64,000 nt of DNA, taken from assembly GCF_014191255.1 (NCBI RefSeq), contig NZ_JACHWH010000001.1, positions 2,170,001-2,234,000 on the forward strand, given 5' to 3'. Within the stretch, counting starts at the first letter, position 1. Each line of letters starts with the position of its first letter. The stretch is from Amycolatopsis bartoniae. Lineage in GTDB: Bacteria > Actinomycetota > Actinomycetes > Mycobacteriales > Pseudonocardiaceae. A program made the position numbers and the translations under genes. Under the pieces are notes generated by a model. It saw only the letters and a list, made by a program, of their open reading frames with translations, made no database searches and was not told the origin of the DNA. Below, one piece after another: positions 37,613 to 46,125 of this stretch.

Positions 37613-39031
37613 TTAGAGGTACACGTACTCGTAGTCGAAGGGCTTGCCGTTGATCCCCTGGCGCGGCGGCGCGACCCAGCTCGCGATCTTCCCGCGCTCG
37701 TACACCGGCCGCATCAGCGACCGGACGAACGCGAGGTCCTCGTCCGTCGGCAGCCAGTGCTTCCGTCCGTCCTGCCAGGTCTGCTCGTCCACGATCGTCC
37801 CGTCCGGCGTGATGTGGTGGCCGGAGTTTATGCCGACGTGGCGGTTGAAACCAGGGTGCGGCAACGCGAACCGGAACGAGATCCCCGCGTCGTCGAGGAT
37901 CCGGTTCCACCGTTTGATCCCCGACTCGCAGTCGGCGATGTACTCCCCGCGCAGGTCCAGGTTCAACAGCAGGATCCGCTGCATCTCCTCGGACTCCCAC
38001 GTGCCGTCGTCGCGCGGTAACGGAAGCATCGCGGAGTCATCCAAGAGCTGGTGGTCGTCCTTGCGCCGCGTCTCCATCCAGCGGCCCTTGAGCCCGGCGG
38101 TGTAGTAGTTCGCCGCGTTGGTCGAGGTCTCACTGCCGAACAGGTCCAGCGACACGGTGTAGTGGAAGTTCAGGTACCGCTGGATCACGTCGAGCGGAAT
38201 GCCGCCGTGCGACGCGATGTCCATCGTGTCGTGCTCGCGGATCAGCTCGGCGGAGCGCTGCACCACCCGGTCGACGCCGGTGGTGCCCACGAACATGTGG
38301 TGCGCCTCCTCCTTGAGCATGAACTCGCACGTGCGTGACAACGGGTCGAACGCGGACTCCTTGAGCGTGCCCAGCTGATACTTTCCGTCGCGGTCGGTGA
38401 AGTACGTGAACATGTAGAACGCCAGCCAGTCCGCGGTCTCCTCGTTGAACGCGCCGAGGATGCGTGGCGCGTCGGGGCTGCCGGAGTTGCGGTGCAGCAA
38501 CGCTTCGGCTTCCTCGCGGCCTTCACGGCCGAAGTACGCGTGCAGCAGGTAGACCATCGCCCACAGGTGCCTGCCCTCCTCGACGTTGACCTGGAACAGG
38601 TTCCGCAGGTCGTACAGCGAGGGCGCGGTCAGGCCGAGGAGTTTCTGCTGCTCCACCGAGGCCGGTTCGGTGTCGCCCTGGATCACGATCAGCCGTTGCA
38701 GGTCCGCGCGGTACTCGCCCGGCACCTGCTGCCACACCGGCTCGCCCTTGTGCTGCCCGAAGGCGATGCGGCGGTCCGGGTCGCGTTCGGAGAGGAAGAT
38801 GCCCCACCGGTAGTCGGGCACGTTGACGTGGTCGAAGTGCGCCCACCCCTCGCGGCCGACGCTGACCGCGGTGCGCAGGTAGACGCCCTGGGTTTCGAGC
38901 GTGGGCCCCATCTCGGCCCACCAGTTCATGAACTTCGGCTGCCAGCCCTCCAGCGCCCGCTGCAGCCGCCGGTCGTCGGCGAGGTCGACGTTGTTGGGGA
39001 TCTTGCTGTCGTAGTCGATCTTCTCCGGCAT
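37613..39031 (-). CDS. boxB: Benzoyl-CoA 2,3-epoxidase subunit BoxB
   Basis: This 472-residue diiron oxygenase epoxidises benzoyl-CoA in aerobic hybrid benzoate degradation. The N-terminus contains IPNNVDLADDRRLQRALEGWQPKFMNWW. Iron-ligand segments are visible as VNVEEGRHLWAMVY and FMLKEEAHHMFVGTTG. The C-terminus ends PRQGINGKPFDYEYVYL, characteristic of BoxB. It requires a reductase (BoxA), which is not encoded in this operon. It is 3 bases from boxC. Confidence 0.96.
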   Translation of the reverse strand: MPEKIDYDSKIPNNVDLADDRRLQRALEGWQPKFMNWWAEMGPTLETQGVYLRTAVSVGREGWAHFDHVNVPDYRWGIFLSERDPDRRIAFGQHKGEPVWQQVPGEYRADLQRLIVIQGDTEPASVEQQKLLGLTAPSLYDLRNLFQVNVEEGRHLWAMVYLLHAYFGREGREEAEALLHRNSGSPDAPRILGAFNEETADWLAFYMFTYFTDRDGKYQLGTLKESAFDPLSRTCEFMLKEEAHHMFVGTTGVDRVVQRSAELIREHDTMDIASHGGIPLDVIQRYLNFHYTVSLDLFGSETSTNAANYYTAGLKGRWMETRRKDDHQLLDDSAMLPLPRDDGTWESEEMQRILLLNLDLRGEYIADCESGIKRWNRILDDAGISFRFALPHPGFNRHVGINSGHHITPDGTIVDEQTWQDGRKHWLPTDEDLAFVRSLMRPVYERGKIASWVAPPRQGINGKPFDYEYVYL

Positions 39032-39034
39032 CGT

Positions 39035-40633
39035 TCACACCCGCTTGCGGTCGAAGGTGGCCTGCTGCCCGGTGCCGTAGCGGCGCAGCGCGCCCTCGGG
39101 CCCGGAGGCGTTCGGTCTGGTGAAGATCCAGTTCTGCCAGGCGGTGAGCCGCCCGAAGATCTTGGTCTCGATGGTTTCCGGCCCGACGAACCGGTGGTTG
39201 GCCTCCATTCCGGTCAGCGCGTCGGGGGACAGCGCGGCGCGGCCCTCCAGCGCGAGGCGGATCTCGTCCTCCCAGTCGATGTCGTCGGGCGCGTCGGTGA
39301 CCAGGCCCAGCTCCACGGCGTCGGCGGCGGTCAGCGGGCGTTCGCGCTCCCGTTTGAGCCAGTCGAGGTGCTCGGGCTCGCCGTAGAACCGGGATTCGAG
39401 CCGCGACAGCCCGTTGCCCATCGGGAAGGCGCCGAAGTTGGCCTCGGTGAGCACGATCGACGCGCGCTCTTCGCTGTCCTCGTCGTCGAGCGGAGGCCCG
39501 TCGAGCAGGTACTGCCGGTCGCACGCCAGCGCCAGCTCCAGCAGCAGGCCCGCGAAGCAGCTCCCGGGCTCAATGAGGGCGAACAGGCTGCGGCTGGTGA
39601 CGTCGAGCCGCTTCAGCGTGCGCTTGTAGTAGTGCACGATCTCGTTCGACAGCCAGTCCCCCGCGCCGAGCACGCGCCGCTCGTGCGCCAGCACGGCCTC
39701 CGGGTCGCCCTCGGTGCGGAACACCCACGTGCCGCGCTCGGGCTCGTTGGTCCGCAGGCGCAGGATCAGGTCGTCGAGTTCGCGGGTCATGGCGAGCAGC
39801 CAGTCGTCGCCGCGCGGGCCGTGGACGGTGATCTCGACGGTGCCCTCGCCGAGCTTCGCCGTGACGTTCGGGTAGCGGATCTCGTCGTCGGTGACCGTCC
39901 GGTCGAGTGGTTCCAGCCGGATGCCCTCGCCACCGCGAGGGCGGGCCATCTCGCGGGCACGGGCCGCGACGACCTCCCGGAACTCCTGGCGCGGCACCAG
40001 CTCATCGACCAGCCGCCAGTCCACCGCGGTCTTCCCCTTGACGCCGTCCGGGCGGGTGGCGAAAACGTCCGCGCGGTCCTTGCGCACGCGGCGCTTGTCC
40101 GTCACGCGGGTGAGGCCGCCGGTGCCGGGCAGGACGCCGAGCAGCGGGACCTCCGGCAGCGCGACGGTCGAGGAGTTGTCGTCGACCAGCAGGATCTTCC
40201 CGCAGGCCAGCGCGATCTCGTAGCCGCCGCCGGCGCAGCTGCCGTTCACCGCGGCGAGGTAGACCTGCCCGGAGTTCTCGGTGGCGTCCTCGATGCCGTT
40301 GCGGGTCTCGTTGGTGAACTTGCAGAAGTTCACCTTCCACTCGTGCGAGGACGAGGCGAGCATCCGGATGTTCGCGCCCGCGCAGAACACCTTGTCCTTG
40401 GCGCTGGTGATGACCACGGCGCCGACCTCGGGGTGCTCGAAGCGCAGGCGCTGCACGGCGTCGTACAGCTCGATGTCGACGCCGAGGTCGTAGGAGTTGA
40501 GCTTGAGCTCGTAGCCTTCGACGAGCCCGCCGTGCTCGTCGACGTCGAGTTCGAGCCACGCGATCGGCGGCTCGACGCGCAGCTTCCAGTGCCGGTAGGA
40601 GCCGGGTTCCCGATCGAATGACACCATCGTCAT
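39035..40633 (-). CDS. boxC: 2,3-epoxybenzoyl-CoA dihydrolase BoxC
   Basis: This 532-residue enoyl-CoA hydratase-superfamily enzyme opens the epoxide ring, giving 3,4-dehydroadipyl-CoA semialdehyde and formate. The crotonase region shows AVVITSAKDKVFCAGANIRML, then YLAAVNGSCAGGGYEIALACGKIL and LPEVPLLGVLPGTGGLTRV. The long C-terminal half and the final PNASGPEGALRRYGTGQQATFDRKRV are typical of BoxC. ATG 40633 is 74 bases from ilvD and divergent from it. This is the first gene of the operon. Confidence 0.96.
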   Translation of the reverse strand: MTMVSFDREPGSYRHWKLRVEPPIAWLELDVDEHGGLVEGYELKLNSYDLGVDIELYDAVQRLRFEHPEVGAVVITSAKDKVFCAGANIRMLASSSHEWKVNFCKFTNETRNGIEDATENSGQVYLAAVNGSCAGGGYEIALACGKILLVDDNSSTVALPEVPLLGVLPGTGGLTRVTDKRRVRKDRADVFATRPDGVKGKTAVDWRLVDELVPRQEFREVVAARAREMARPRGGEGIRLEPLDRTVTDDEIRYPNVTAKLGEGTVEITVHGPRGDDWLLAMTRELDDLILRLRTNEPERGTWVFRTEGDPEAVLAHERRVLGAGDWLSNEIVHYYKRTLKRLDVTSRSLFALIEPGSCFAGLLLELALACDRQYLLDGPPLDDEDSEERASIVLTEANFGAFPMGNGLSRLESRFYGEPEHLDWLKRERERPLTAADAVELGLVTDAPDDIDWEDEIRLALEGRAALSPDALTGMEANHRFVGPETIETKIFGRLTAWQNWIFTRPNASGPEGALRRYGTGQQATFDRKRV

Positions 40634-40647
40634 GATTCGATTGTCTA

Positions 40648-40682
40648 CACTTCCTCGCGCAACGTCAACGTTGTGTAGAGAG
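40648..40682. promoter_or_regulatory. Inverted repeat between boxC and ilvD, candidate operator
   Basis: CTACAC and GTGTAG form inverted arms around AACGTCAACGTT-containing sequence in the 74-base divergent region. TGTCTACA resembles half of a FadR/GntR-type operator. No dedicated box regulator (BoxR) is encoded nearby. Confidence 0.4.
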
Positions 40683-40707
40683 TGGATCTCCGGCCTATCG
40701 TGCTCCT

Positions 40708-42375
40708 ATGGCCGACCTCAAGCCGCGATCCCGGGACGTGACCGATGGTCTGGAGCGCGCCGCCGCCCGCGGCATGCTCCGGGCAGTGGGCATGGGCGAC
40801 GACGACTTCGCGAAACCCCAGGTGGGGATCGCGTCGTCGTGGAACGAGATCACGCCCTGCAACCTTTCGCTGCAACGGCTCGCGCAGGCGGGCAAACAGG
40901 GCGTGCACGCCGGCGGCGGGTTCCCGATGGAGTTCGGCACGATCTCCGTGTCCGACGGGATCTCCATGGGACACGAGGGGATGCACTACTCGCTGGTCTC
41001 GCGGGAGGTCATCGCCGACTCCGTCGAGACCGTGATGCAGGCCGAGCGGCTCGACGGCGCGCTGCTGCTCGCGGGCTGCGACAAGAGCCTGCCCGGGATG
41101 CTGATGGCCGCCGCCCGGCTCGACGTCGCGTCGGTGTTCCTCTACGCGGGCTCGATCCTGCCGGGCACGGTGGACGGCCGCGAAGTCACGATCATCGACG
41201 CGTTCGAGGCCGTCGGCGCGTGCGCGCGAGGGCTCATCTCGCGCGAGGAGGTCGACAAGATCGAGCGCGCCATCTGCCCCGGCGAGGGCGCGTGTGGCGG
41301 GATGTACACGGCGAACACGATGGCGTGCGCGGCCGAAGCGCTGGGCATGTCGCTGCCGGGGTCGGCGAGCCCGCCGTCGGTGGACCGGCGGCGCGACCGG
41401 TTCGCGCGTGAGAGCGGCGAAGCCGTGGTGGGCCTGCTCGCCGCGGGGCTGACGGCGCGGGACATTTTGACACGCGAGGCGTTCGAGAACGCGATCGCCG
41501 TGGTGATGGCGCTGGGCGGCTCGACGAACGCCGTGCTGCACCTGCTCGCGATCGCGCACGAGGCCGAGGTGGAGCTGACGCTCGACGACTTCACCCGCAT
41601 CGGTGACCGCGTGCCGCACCTGGCGGACGTGAAGCCGTTCGGGCGGCACGTCATGACGGCGGTCGACCGCGTCGGCGGGGTGCCCGTGGTGATGAAGGCG
41701 CTGCTGGACGCGGGCCTGCTGCACGGCGACTGCGTGACGGTCACGGGGAAGACGCTGGCGGAGAACCTCGCCGAACTGGCCCCGCCGGAGCTGGACGGCG
41801 AGGTGCTGCGGAGGCTGGCCGACCCGATCCACCCGACGGGCGGCATCACGATCCTGCACGGGTCGCTCGCCCCCGAGGGCGCGGTGGTCAAGAGCGCCGG
41901 CTTCGACTCGTCGCGTTTCGAAGGCAGGGCAAGGGTTTTCGACGGCGAGAAGGCCGCGATGGACGCGCTCGGCACGCTCGAACCCGGCGACGTCGTGGTG
42001 ATCCGCTACGAGGGTCCGCGGGGCGGGCCGGGGATGCGGGAAATGCTGGCGGTGACGGGCGCGATCAAGGGCGCCGGGCTGGGCAAGGACGTCCTGCTGC
42101 TGACCGACGGCCGGTTCTCCGGCGGCACGACGGGCCTGTGCATCGGCCACGTCGCCCCGGAGGCGGCGCACGGCGGTCCGATCGCGTTCGTGCGCGACGG
42201 CGACCCGATCGTGCTGGACATGGAAACGCGGACGCTCGACGTGCTGGTCGACCCGGCCGAGCTGGACCGGCGGCGCGAGGGGTGGACCGCACCCCCGGCC
42301 CCGCGCCGGACGGGCGTGCTGGCGAAGTACTCGGCGCTGGTGGGCTCCGCCGCCCAGGGCGCGGTCTGCTCATGA
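40708..42375 (+). CDS. ilvD: Dihydroxy-acid dehydratase
   Basis: This 555-residue iron-sulfur enzyme acts in valine, isoleucine and pantothenate biosynthesis. The cluster Cys residues lie in [22 protein letters not shown] and [12 protein letters not shown]. Further motifs are [43 protein letters not shown] and [16 protein letters not shown]. It is a full-length enzyme, divergent from the box operon, and followed by a strong hairpin. It is the only biosynthetic gene in this catabolic stretch. Confidence 0.96.
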   Translation: MADLKPRSRDVTDGLERAAARGMLRAVGMGDDDFAKPQVGIASSWNEITPCNLSLQRLAQAGKQGVHAGGGFPMEFGTISVSDGISMGHEGMHYSLVSREVIADSVETVMQAERLDGALLLAGCDKSLPGMLMAAARLDVASVFLYAGSILPGTVDGREVTIIDAFEAVGACARGLISREEVDKIERAICPGEGACGGMYTANTMACAAEALGMSLPGSASPPSVDRRRDRFARESGEAVVGLLAAGLTARDILTREAFENAIAVVMALGGSTNAVLHLLAIAHEAEVELTLDDFTRIGDRVPHLADVKPFGRHVMTAVDRVGGVPVVMKALLDAGLLHGDCVTVTGKTLAENLAELAPPELDGEVLRRLADPIHPTGGITILHGSLAPEGAVVKSAGFDSSRFEGRARVFDGEKAAMDALGTLEPGDVVVIRYEGPRGGPGMREMLAVTGAIKGAGLGKDVLLLTDGRFSGGTTGLCIGHVAPEAAHGGPIAFVRDGDPIVLDMETRTLDVLVDPAELDRRREGWTAPPAPRRTGVLAKYSALVGSAAQGAVCS

Positions 42376-42376
42376 C

Positions 42377-42413
42377 ACCGCCCTGGCCGGAGAGGGGGCC
42401 CAGCCAGGGCGGT
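42377..42413 (+). terminator. Terminator hairpin of ilvD
   Basis: ACCGCCCTGGC (42377-42387) and GCCAGGGCGGT (42403-42413) are perfect 11-base arms. They begin 2 bases after the ilvD stop and are followed by GGTTGTTG. Confidence 0.75.
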
Positions 42414-42486
42414 GGTTGTTGCGAATGTGCTTTTCGAAGCGGCGGAGCCGCTTGCCGCGGGCTGTCAGCTTGCGCCGCCGCGGGTT

Positions 42487-42571
42487 CTGAGGCGGCTTCT
42501 CGCGAGGACAGCTCGAACGTGGTGAACCGGCGTTCATGAGTTCGAGATCCCGGAGTGAGAAGCCGCCTCAG
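42487..42571. other. Nested perfect inverted repeats in intergenic DNA
   Basis: The outer arms CTGAGGCGGCTTCTC (42487-42501) and GAGAAGCCGCCTCAG (42557-42571) match perfectly over 15 bases. Inside are CTCGAAC with GTTCGAG (42512-42518, 42540-42546), and inside those TGAAC-CGGC-GTTCA (42524-42537). All three tiers are coaxial, so a single long hairpin or cruciform of about 85 bases could form. It lies between convergent ilvD and a membrane-protein gene and is additional to the ilvD terminator. Confidence 0.6.
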
Positions 42572-42617
42572 GTTCCGCTACCCGCACCGGCCAGCAAGCC
42601 GATCCAGCGAGACTTCC

Positions 42618-43106
42618 TTACAGACGACCGTCGCCGGAGGTGTAGGGGCCGCCCTGTTCCAGGTTGGGGCTGACGCGGGCCATGCGGCCCTCCTGCCCCG
42701 GCACCGGCTGCACCGTCGGTTCGGCCAGCTGGCGGTCCACCGGGGCGCGGCTCTCCACGACCCGGGTGTTGTAGTCCTCCACGGCCTGCTCCTCCCGCTG
42801 CCGGGCGAGCACGCTGATCGCGACACCGTGCGCCACCGCGATGATCAGCAGCGTCACCCCGAGCCGCCCGACGACGGACGGCAGCGAGCTGCCCCCGGGG
42901 AACGGGATGGTGGACAGCAGCGCCAGCGCCCCCAGCACCACCAGGTGGAACAGCACCGTGATGAGGCGGGTCATCGACGCTTCGGCCTCGGGGTTCCCCC
43001 GCGAGTTCTCCAGGTACCGCTTACCGCTGTGGTAGATGATCTGACCGTCGATCACGACCATCAGGATCCCCACCACCAGGTAAGCCACATAGGCGTTCGT
43101 GTCCAC
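42618..43106 (-). CDS. Three-helix membrane protein, unknown function
   Basis: The 162-residue protein has membrane helices at about 7-27, 49-69 and 80-103 (VVGRLGVTLLIIAVAHGVAISVLA). A cytoplasmic C-terminal tail of about 60 residues follows (REEQAVEDYNTRVVESRAPVD). No family is recognised with certainty. GTG 43106 was chosen because GAGAGGAG lies 6 bases upstream. It is divergent from the CoA-binding protein gene. Confidence 0.75.
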   Translation of the reverse strand: MDTNAYVAYLVVGILMVVIDGQIIYHSGKRYLENSRGNPEAEASMTRLITVLFHLVVLGALALLSTIPFPGGSSLPSVVGRLGVTLLIIAVAHGVAISVLARQREEQAVEDYNTRVVESRAPVDRQLAEPTVQPVPGQEGRMARVSPNLEQGGPYTSGDGRL

Positions 43107-43199
43107 GACGGGCTCCTCTCCTACCGTCCGTGGACTACCCGCGACGCTGCGGCGCAAAACGCCCGGAATTCCCGCTCGACCTGCGGAGTTGTTCGTAGT

Positions 43200-43607
43200 A
43201 TGGCGGACCTTGCCGAACGCGCCCTCGCCGCCGCGAACACCATCGCCGTGGTGGGGCTGAGCCGGAACCCCGCGAAGGCCGCGCACTCCGTGCCGGCGAA
43301 CCTGCAGGCGGCGGGGTTCCGCGTGATCCCGGTCCACCCGTCCGCCGACGTGCTGCTGGGCGAGCGGGTCTACCGCTCGCTCGCCGACATCCCCGAGCCG
43401 GTCGACCTCGTCGACGTCTTCCGTCCCGCCACCGAGGCGCCGGAGATCGCGCGGCAGGCCGTCGCGATCGGCGCGAAGACGCTGTGGCTGCAGCAGGGCA
43501 TCGTGTCGCCCGAGGCGCGGCGGATCGCGGAGGAAGCCGGGCTGACGTACGTCGAAGACCGGTGCACGGCGGTGGTCCGTGCGCTCGGGAGGATCACCAA
43601 GCGGTAG
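43200..43607 (+). CDS. CoA-binding (YccU-like) protein
   Basis: This 135-residue single-domain Rossmann protein shows the succinyl-CoA-synthetase-like CoA-binding fold: IAVVGLSRNPAKAAHSVPANLQAAGFRVIPVHPS, YRSLADIPEPVDLVDVFR, and AKTLWLQQGIVSPEARRIAEEAGLTYVEDRC. The single conserved Cys near the C-terminus is typical of the family. Its physiological role is unknown. A binding site is not clear; ATG 43200 gives the normal family length. Confidence 0.88.
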   Translation: MADLAERALAAANTIAVVGLSRNPAKAAHSVPANLQAAGFRVIPVHPSADVLLGERVYRSLADIPEPVDLVDVFRPATEAPEIARQAVAIGAKTLWLQQGIVSPEARRIAEEAGLTYVEDRCTAVVRALGRITKR

Positions 43608-43720
43608 TCCGGCGTAAAACGCCCCCTCGGGCCCGAGGACTTTCGGCCCTCTTCGTGGTTACCCGCTATATGGCGCAATGTCACGAGGACCCCGAGCGGG
43701 CACGAGAAGGAGCGGACGCC

Positions 43721-44254
43721 GTGACCGTCGAGAACGCAGCACCCACGACCCTGCTGGACCAGTTCACGCCGCACTACGACTTCATGCTGCGGGAACACCT
43801 GCTCGTGCACGCCCGGCCCGAAGAGACCTACGAACGGTTCTCCGTGCTGCCGGAGGTCTTCGACTGGTCGTTCGGCGTGCCGGTGCCCCTGCGGCCGCAC
43901 GAGTGCGCGCCCGGTTTCGACGAGATCCTCGCCAACGGCCGCTGGACGGAGCTGGGCAGGCGGCAGGACGAGGAGATCGTGCTCGGCACGGCGGGCCGGT
44001 TCTGGACCTCGTTCTCCGACTGGCAGCAGGTCAGCGCCCAGGAGTTCCCGACGTTCTCCCGTCCTCGTCGCGGTACGATCGCGATCGCTTTCGTCCACCG
44101 GCCGTACGGCGAGGAGCAGACCCTGGTGACCTTCGAGGCACGCGCGACCACCACCGACGCGGTCGCCTACCGCTGGGCCGACTGGTACTGGCACACGATC
44201 AAACCCACCGCGCGGCTCGTCATCCGCGAGGTCCTGCGGCAGGCCGCGAACTGA
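43721..44254 (+). CDS. SRPBCC-like protein of unknown function, upstream of aftA
   Basis: The 177-residue protein contains DQFTPHYDFMLREHLLVHARPEETYERFSVL, GRFWTSFSDWQQVSAQEFPTFSRPRRGTIAIAFVHRPYG and a C-terminal helix YWHTIKPTARLVIREVL. This resembles a START/SRPBCC-type ligand-binding fold, but I cannot name the family with certainty. GTG 43721 has AGAAGGAG 9 bases upstream. Its TGA overlaps the apparent CTG start of aftA (44251-44254), so the pair is probably cotranslated. Confidence 0.75.
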   Translation: MTVENAAPTTLLDQFTPHYDFMLREHLLVHARPEETYERFSVLPEVFDWSFGVPVPLRPHECAPGFDEILANGRWTELGRRQDEEIVLGTAGRFWTSFSDWQQVSAQEFPTFSRPRRGTIAIAFVHRPYGEEQTLVTFEARATTTDAVAYRWADWYWHTIKPTARLVIREVLRQAAN

Positions 44255-46116
44255 CCGCGCAGGACGTCCGGCCGGCCCCGGCGCCGGCCGGTCCTCGGCT
44301 GCGCCCCGGCAGGTGGGCCGCGGAACTCGTACTCGGCGCGGTCTTCGCGGCCCTGCTCAGCCTCGTGCTGCAGGCGGCCGCGGGACGGCTGCACATCACT
44401 CCCGGCACGTACGTCCCGCAGGCACTGATGGTGCTCGCGAGCACCGTGCTCGTCGTGGTCGTCTTCGGGGTGCTGGCGTTCCGCCGCGACGCCCGGCTTC
44501 GTCCCTGGCTCCGGACGGGCGGGGCGTGGGCCGCGCTCAGTGCGCTCGCCACGCTGATGCTCGCGCTTCCGTTGCAGGCGACGCGCTACTACCTCTACGG
44601 CGCCTCGGTCGACAACCCGTTCCGGCTGCAGTACATGGAGCGGATGGCGTCCGGTCTCGGGCTCGCCGACATGAACTACGCCGACCTGCCGCCGTACTAC
44701 CCCGCCGGCTGGTTCTGGCTCGGCGGCCGCTTCGCGAACGTCGTGGGCTTGGAAGGCTGGGCCGCGTACAAGCCGTACGCGATCACGTGGCTCGCGATCA
44801 CGCCCGTGGTGGCGTTCGCGTTGTGGAGCCTCGTCGTGCGGCGCAGGCTCGCGCTGCTCGCCTCGGTCGCGACGATCTTCACCGGGTTCCTGTCGCAGGG
44901 GGTGGAGGAGCCGTACGCGTGGCCGACCTCGGCGTGGTTGCCGCCGGTCGCCGTGCTCGCCTGGAGCCTGCTGCGCAAGCGCGACGGCGTGCGGTTCTGG
45001 CCGTTGGCGGTCGTCGGCGGGTACCTCGGGATCGCGGCGGTCACGTACACGCTGAACTTCTTCTTCGGTGTCCTGGTGGTGGTCGCGCTCGCCGTGATCG
45101 CCGGACTCCTGGAGCGGCAGTGGGCCGCGGTCGTGCGGCGGGGGGCGGTGATCGCGGGCGTGGCGGCGCCGCTCGCGCTGGTCACGTGGGGCCCGTACCT
45201 GCTCGCGGGCGGGCTGGGGAAACCGAACATCGCGGCCCACCACCTGCCCGCGAAGTCGGTGTCGTTCCCGACGCCGTTCCTGCCGGGCAGCGTCTTCGGC
45301 GTGCTGTGCCTGGCGGGTCTGGTGTGGCTGCTGGTGCGGGCGCGCCAGGACCGGCTCGCGTTCCCGCTGCTCGCGATCACGGCGCTGGTGTACGTCTGGT
45401 TCGCGGCGTCGACGCTCGCCCTCGCCGCGCACACGACGCTGCTGGCGTTCCGGGTGATCGTGCCGCTGGACGTGACGCTCGCGGTGGCCGGGGTGTTCGC
45501 CGCGGTCGAACTGGTGCGCCGGGTGCCCGTTCCCGCGGTGGCACTGGTGGTCGCGTCGGGCGCGGCGGTCGTGCTCACGCAGACGGGCGTGTCCGACAGC
45601 GTTCGCGAGGGGCTGCAGGCCGCGGAGTCCGACTCGTACCCGACGGGTGTGAACGCGCGCGGGCAGCACAATCCCGACGAGGACAGGGCGTGGGCGGGGC
45701 AGTTGATCAGCGCGATCAACGACCTGTCCGGCAAGCCGCCGACGGACGAGATCGTGTTGTCCGCCAACGGGTATCTGTTGTCGTACCAGCCGTACTGGGG
45801 TTTCCAGCACACCAGCGAGCAGTACGCGAACCCGCTCGCGGACTACGACGAGCGCAACGCGGAGATCCGCCAATGGGCGACGTCCACGACCCCGGCCGAG
45901 CTGTTGTCCCGCCTCGACACGAACCCGAAGCCGCCGCCGAACGTGTTCGTGCTGCGCAACTCCGGAGGCGCACTGACGACCGGCGTGGTGACCGACGTCT
46001 TCCCCCGCACACCGGACATCCGTGTCGACGACGTGTCGTTCTCGCCGCAGGTCTTCGAGGCACCGGAGTTCGCACAACGAGTGGTCGGCCCGTTCACGGT
46101 GATCGTGCGCCGTTAG
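44251..46116 (+). CDS. aftA: Galactan 5-O-arabinofuranosyltransferase AftA
   Basis: This 621-residue GT-C membrane glycosyltransferase adds the first arabinofuranose residue to galactan in arabinogalactan synthesis, using decaprenyl-phosphoryl arabinose. About eleven helices (from about residue 25 to 445) precede an extracytoplasmic C-terminal domain. YLYGASVDNPFRLQYMERM, LPPYYPAGWFWLGGR and LAAHTTLLAFRVIVPLDV match actinobacterial AftA. No ATG, GTG or TTG exists upstream in frame before the previous gene is deeply overlapped. The likely start is therefore CTG at 44251, overlapping the previous stop. The first alternative GTG lies within the first helix. Confidence 0.88.
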   Translation: MTAQDVRPAPAPAGPRLRPGRWAAELVLGAVFAALLSLVLQAAAGRLHITPGTYVPQALMVLASTVLVVVVFGVLAFRRDARLRPWLRTGGAWAALSALATLMLALPLQATRYYLYGASVDNPFRLQYMERMASGLGLADMNYADLPPYYPAGWFWLGGRFANVVGLEGWAAYKPYAITWLAITPVVAFALWSLVVRRRLALLASVATIFTGFLSQGVEEPYAWPTSAWLPPVAVLAWSLLRKRDGVRFWPLAVVGGYLGIAAVTYTLNFFFGVLVVVALAVIAGLLERQWAAVVRRGAVIAGVAAPLALVTWGPYLLAGGLGKPNIAAHHLPAKSVSFPTPFLPGSVFGVLCLAGLVWLLVRARQDRLAFPLLAITALVYVWFAASTLALAAHTTLLAFRVIVPLDVTLAVAGVFAAVELVRRVPVPAVALVVASGAAVVLTQTGVSDSVREGLQAAESDSYPTGVNARGQHNPDEDRAWAGQLISAINDLSGKPPTDEIVLSANGYLLSYQPYWGFQHTSEQYANPLADYDERNAEIRQWATSTTPAELLSRLDTNPKPPPNVFVLRNSGGALTTGVVTDVFPRTPDIRVDDVSFSPQVFEAPEFAQRVVGPFTVIVRR

Positions 46117-46125
46117 GCGAACTTC

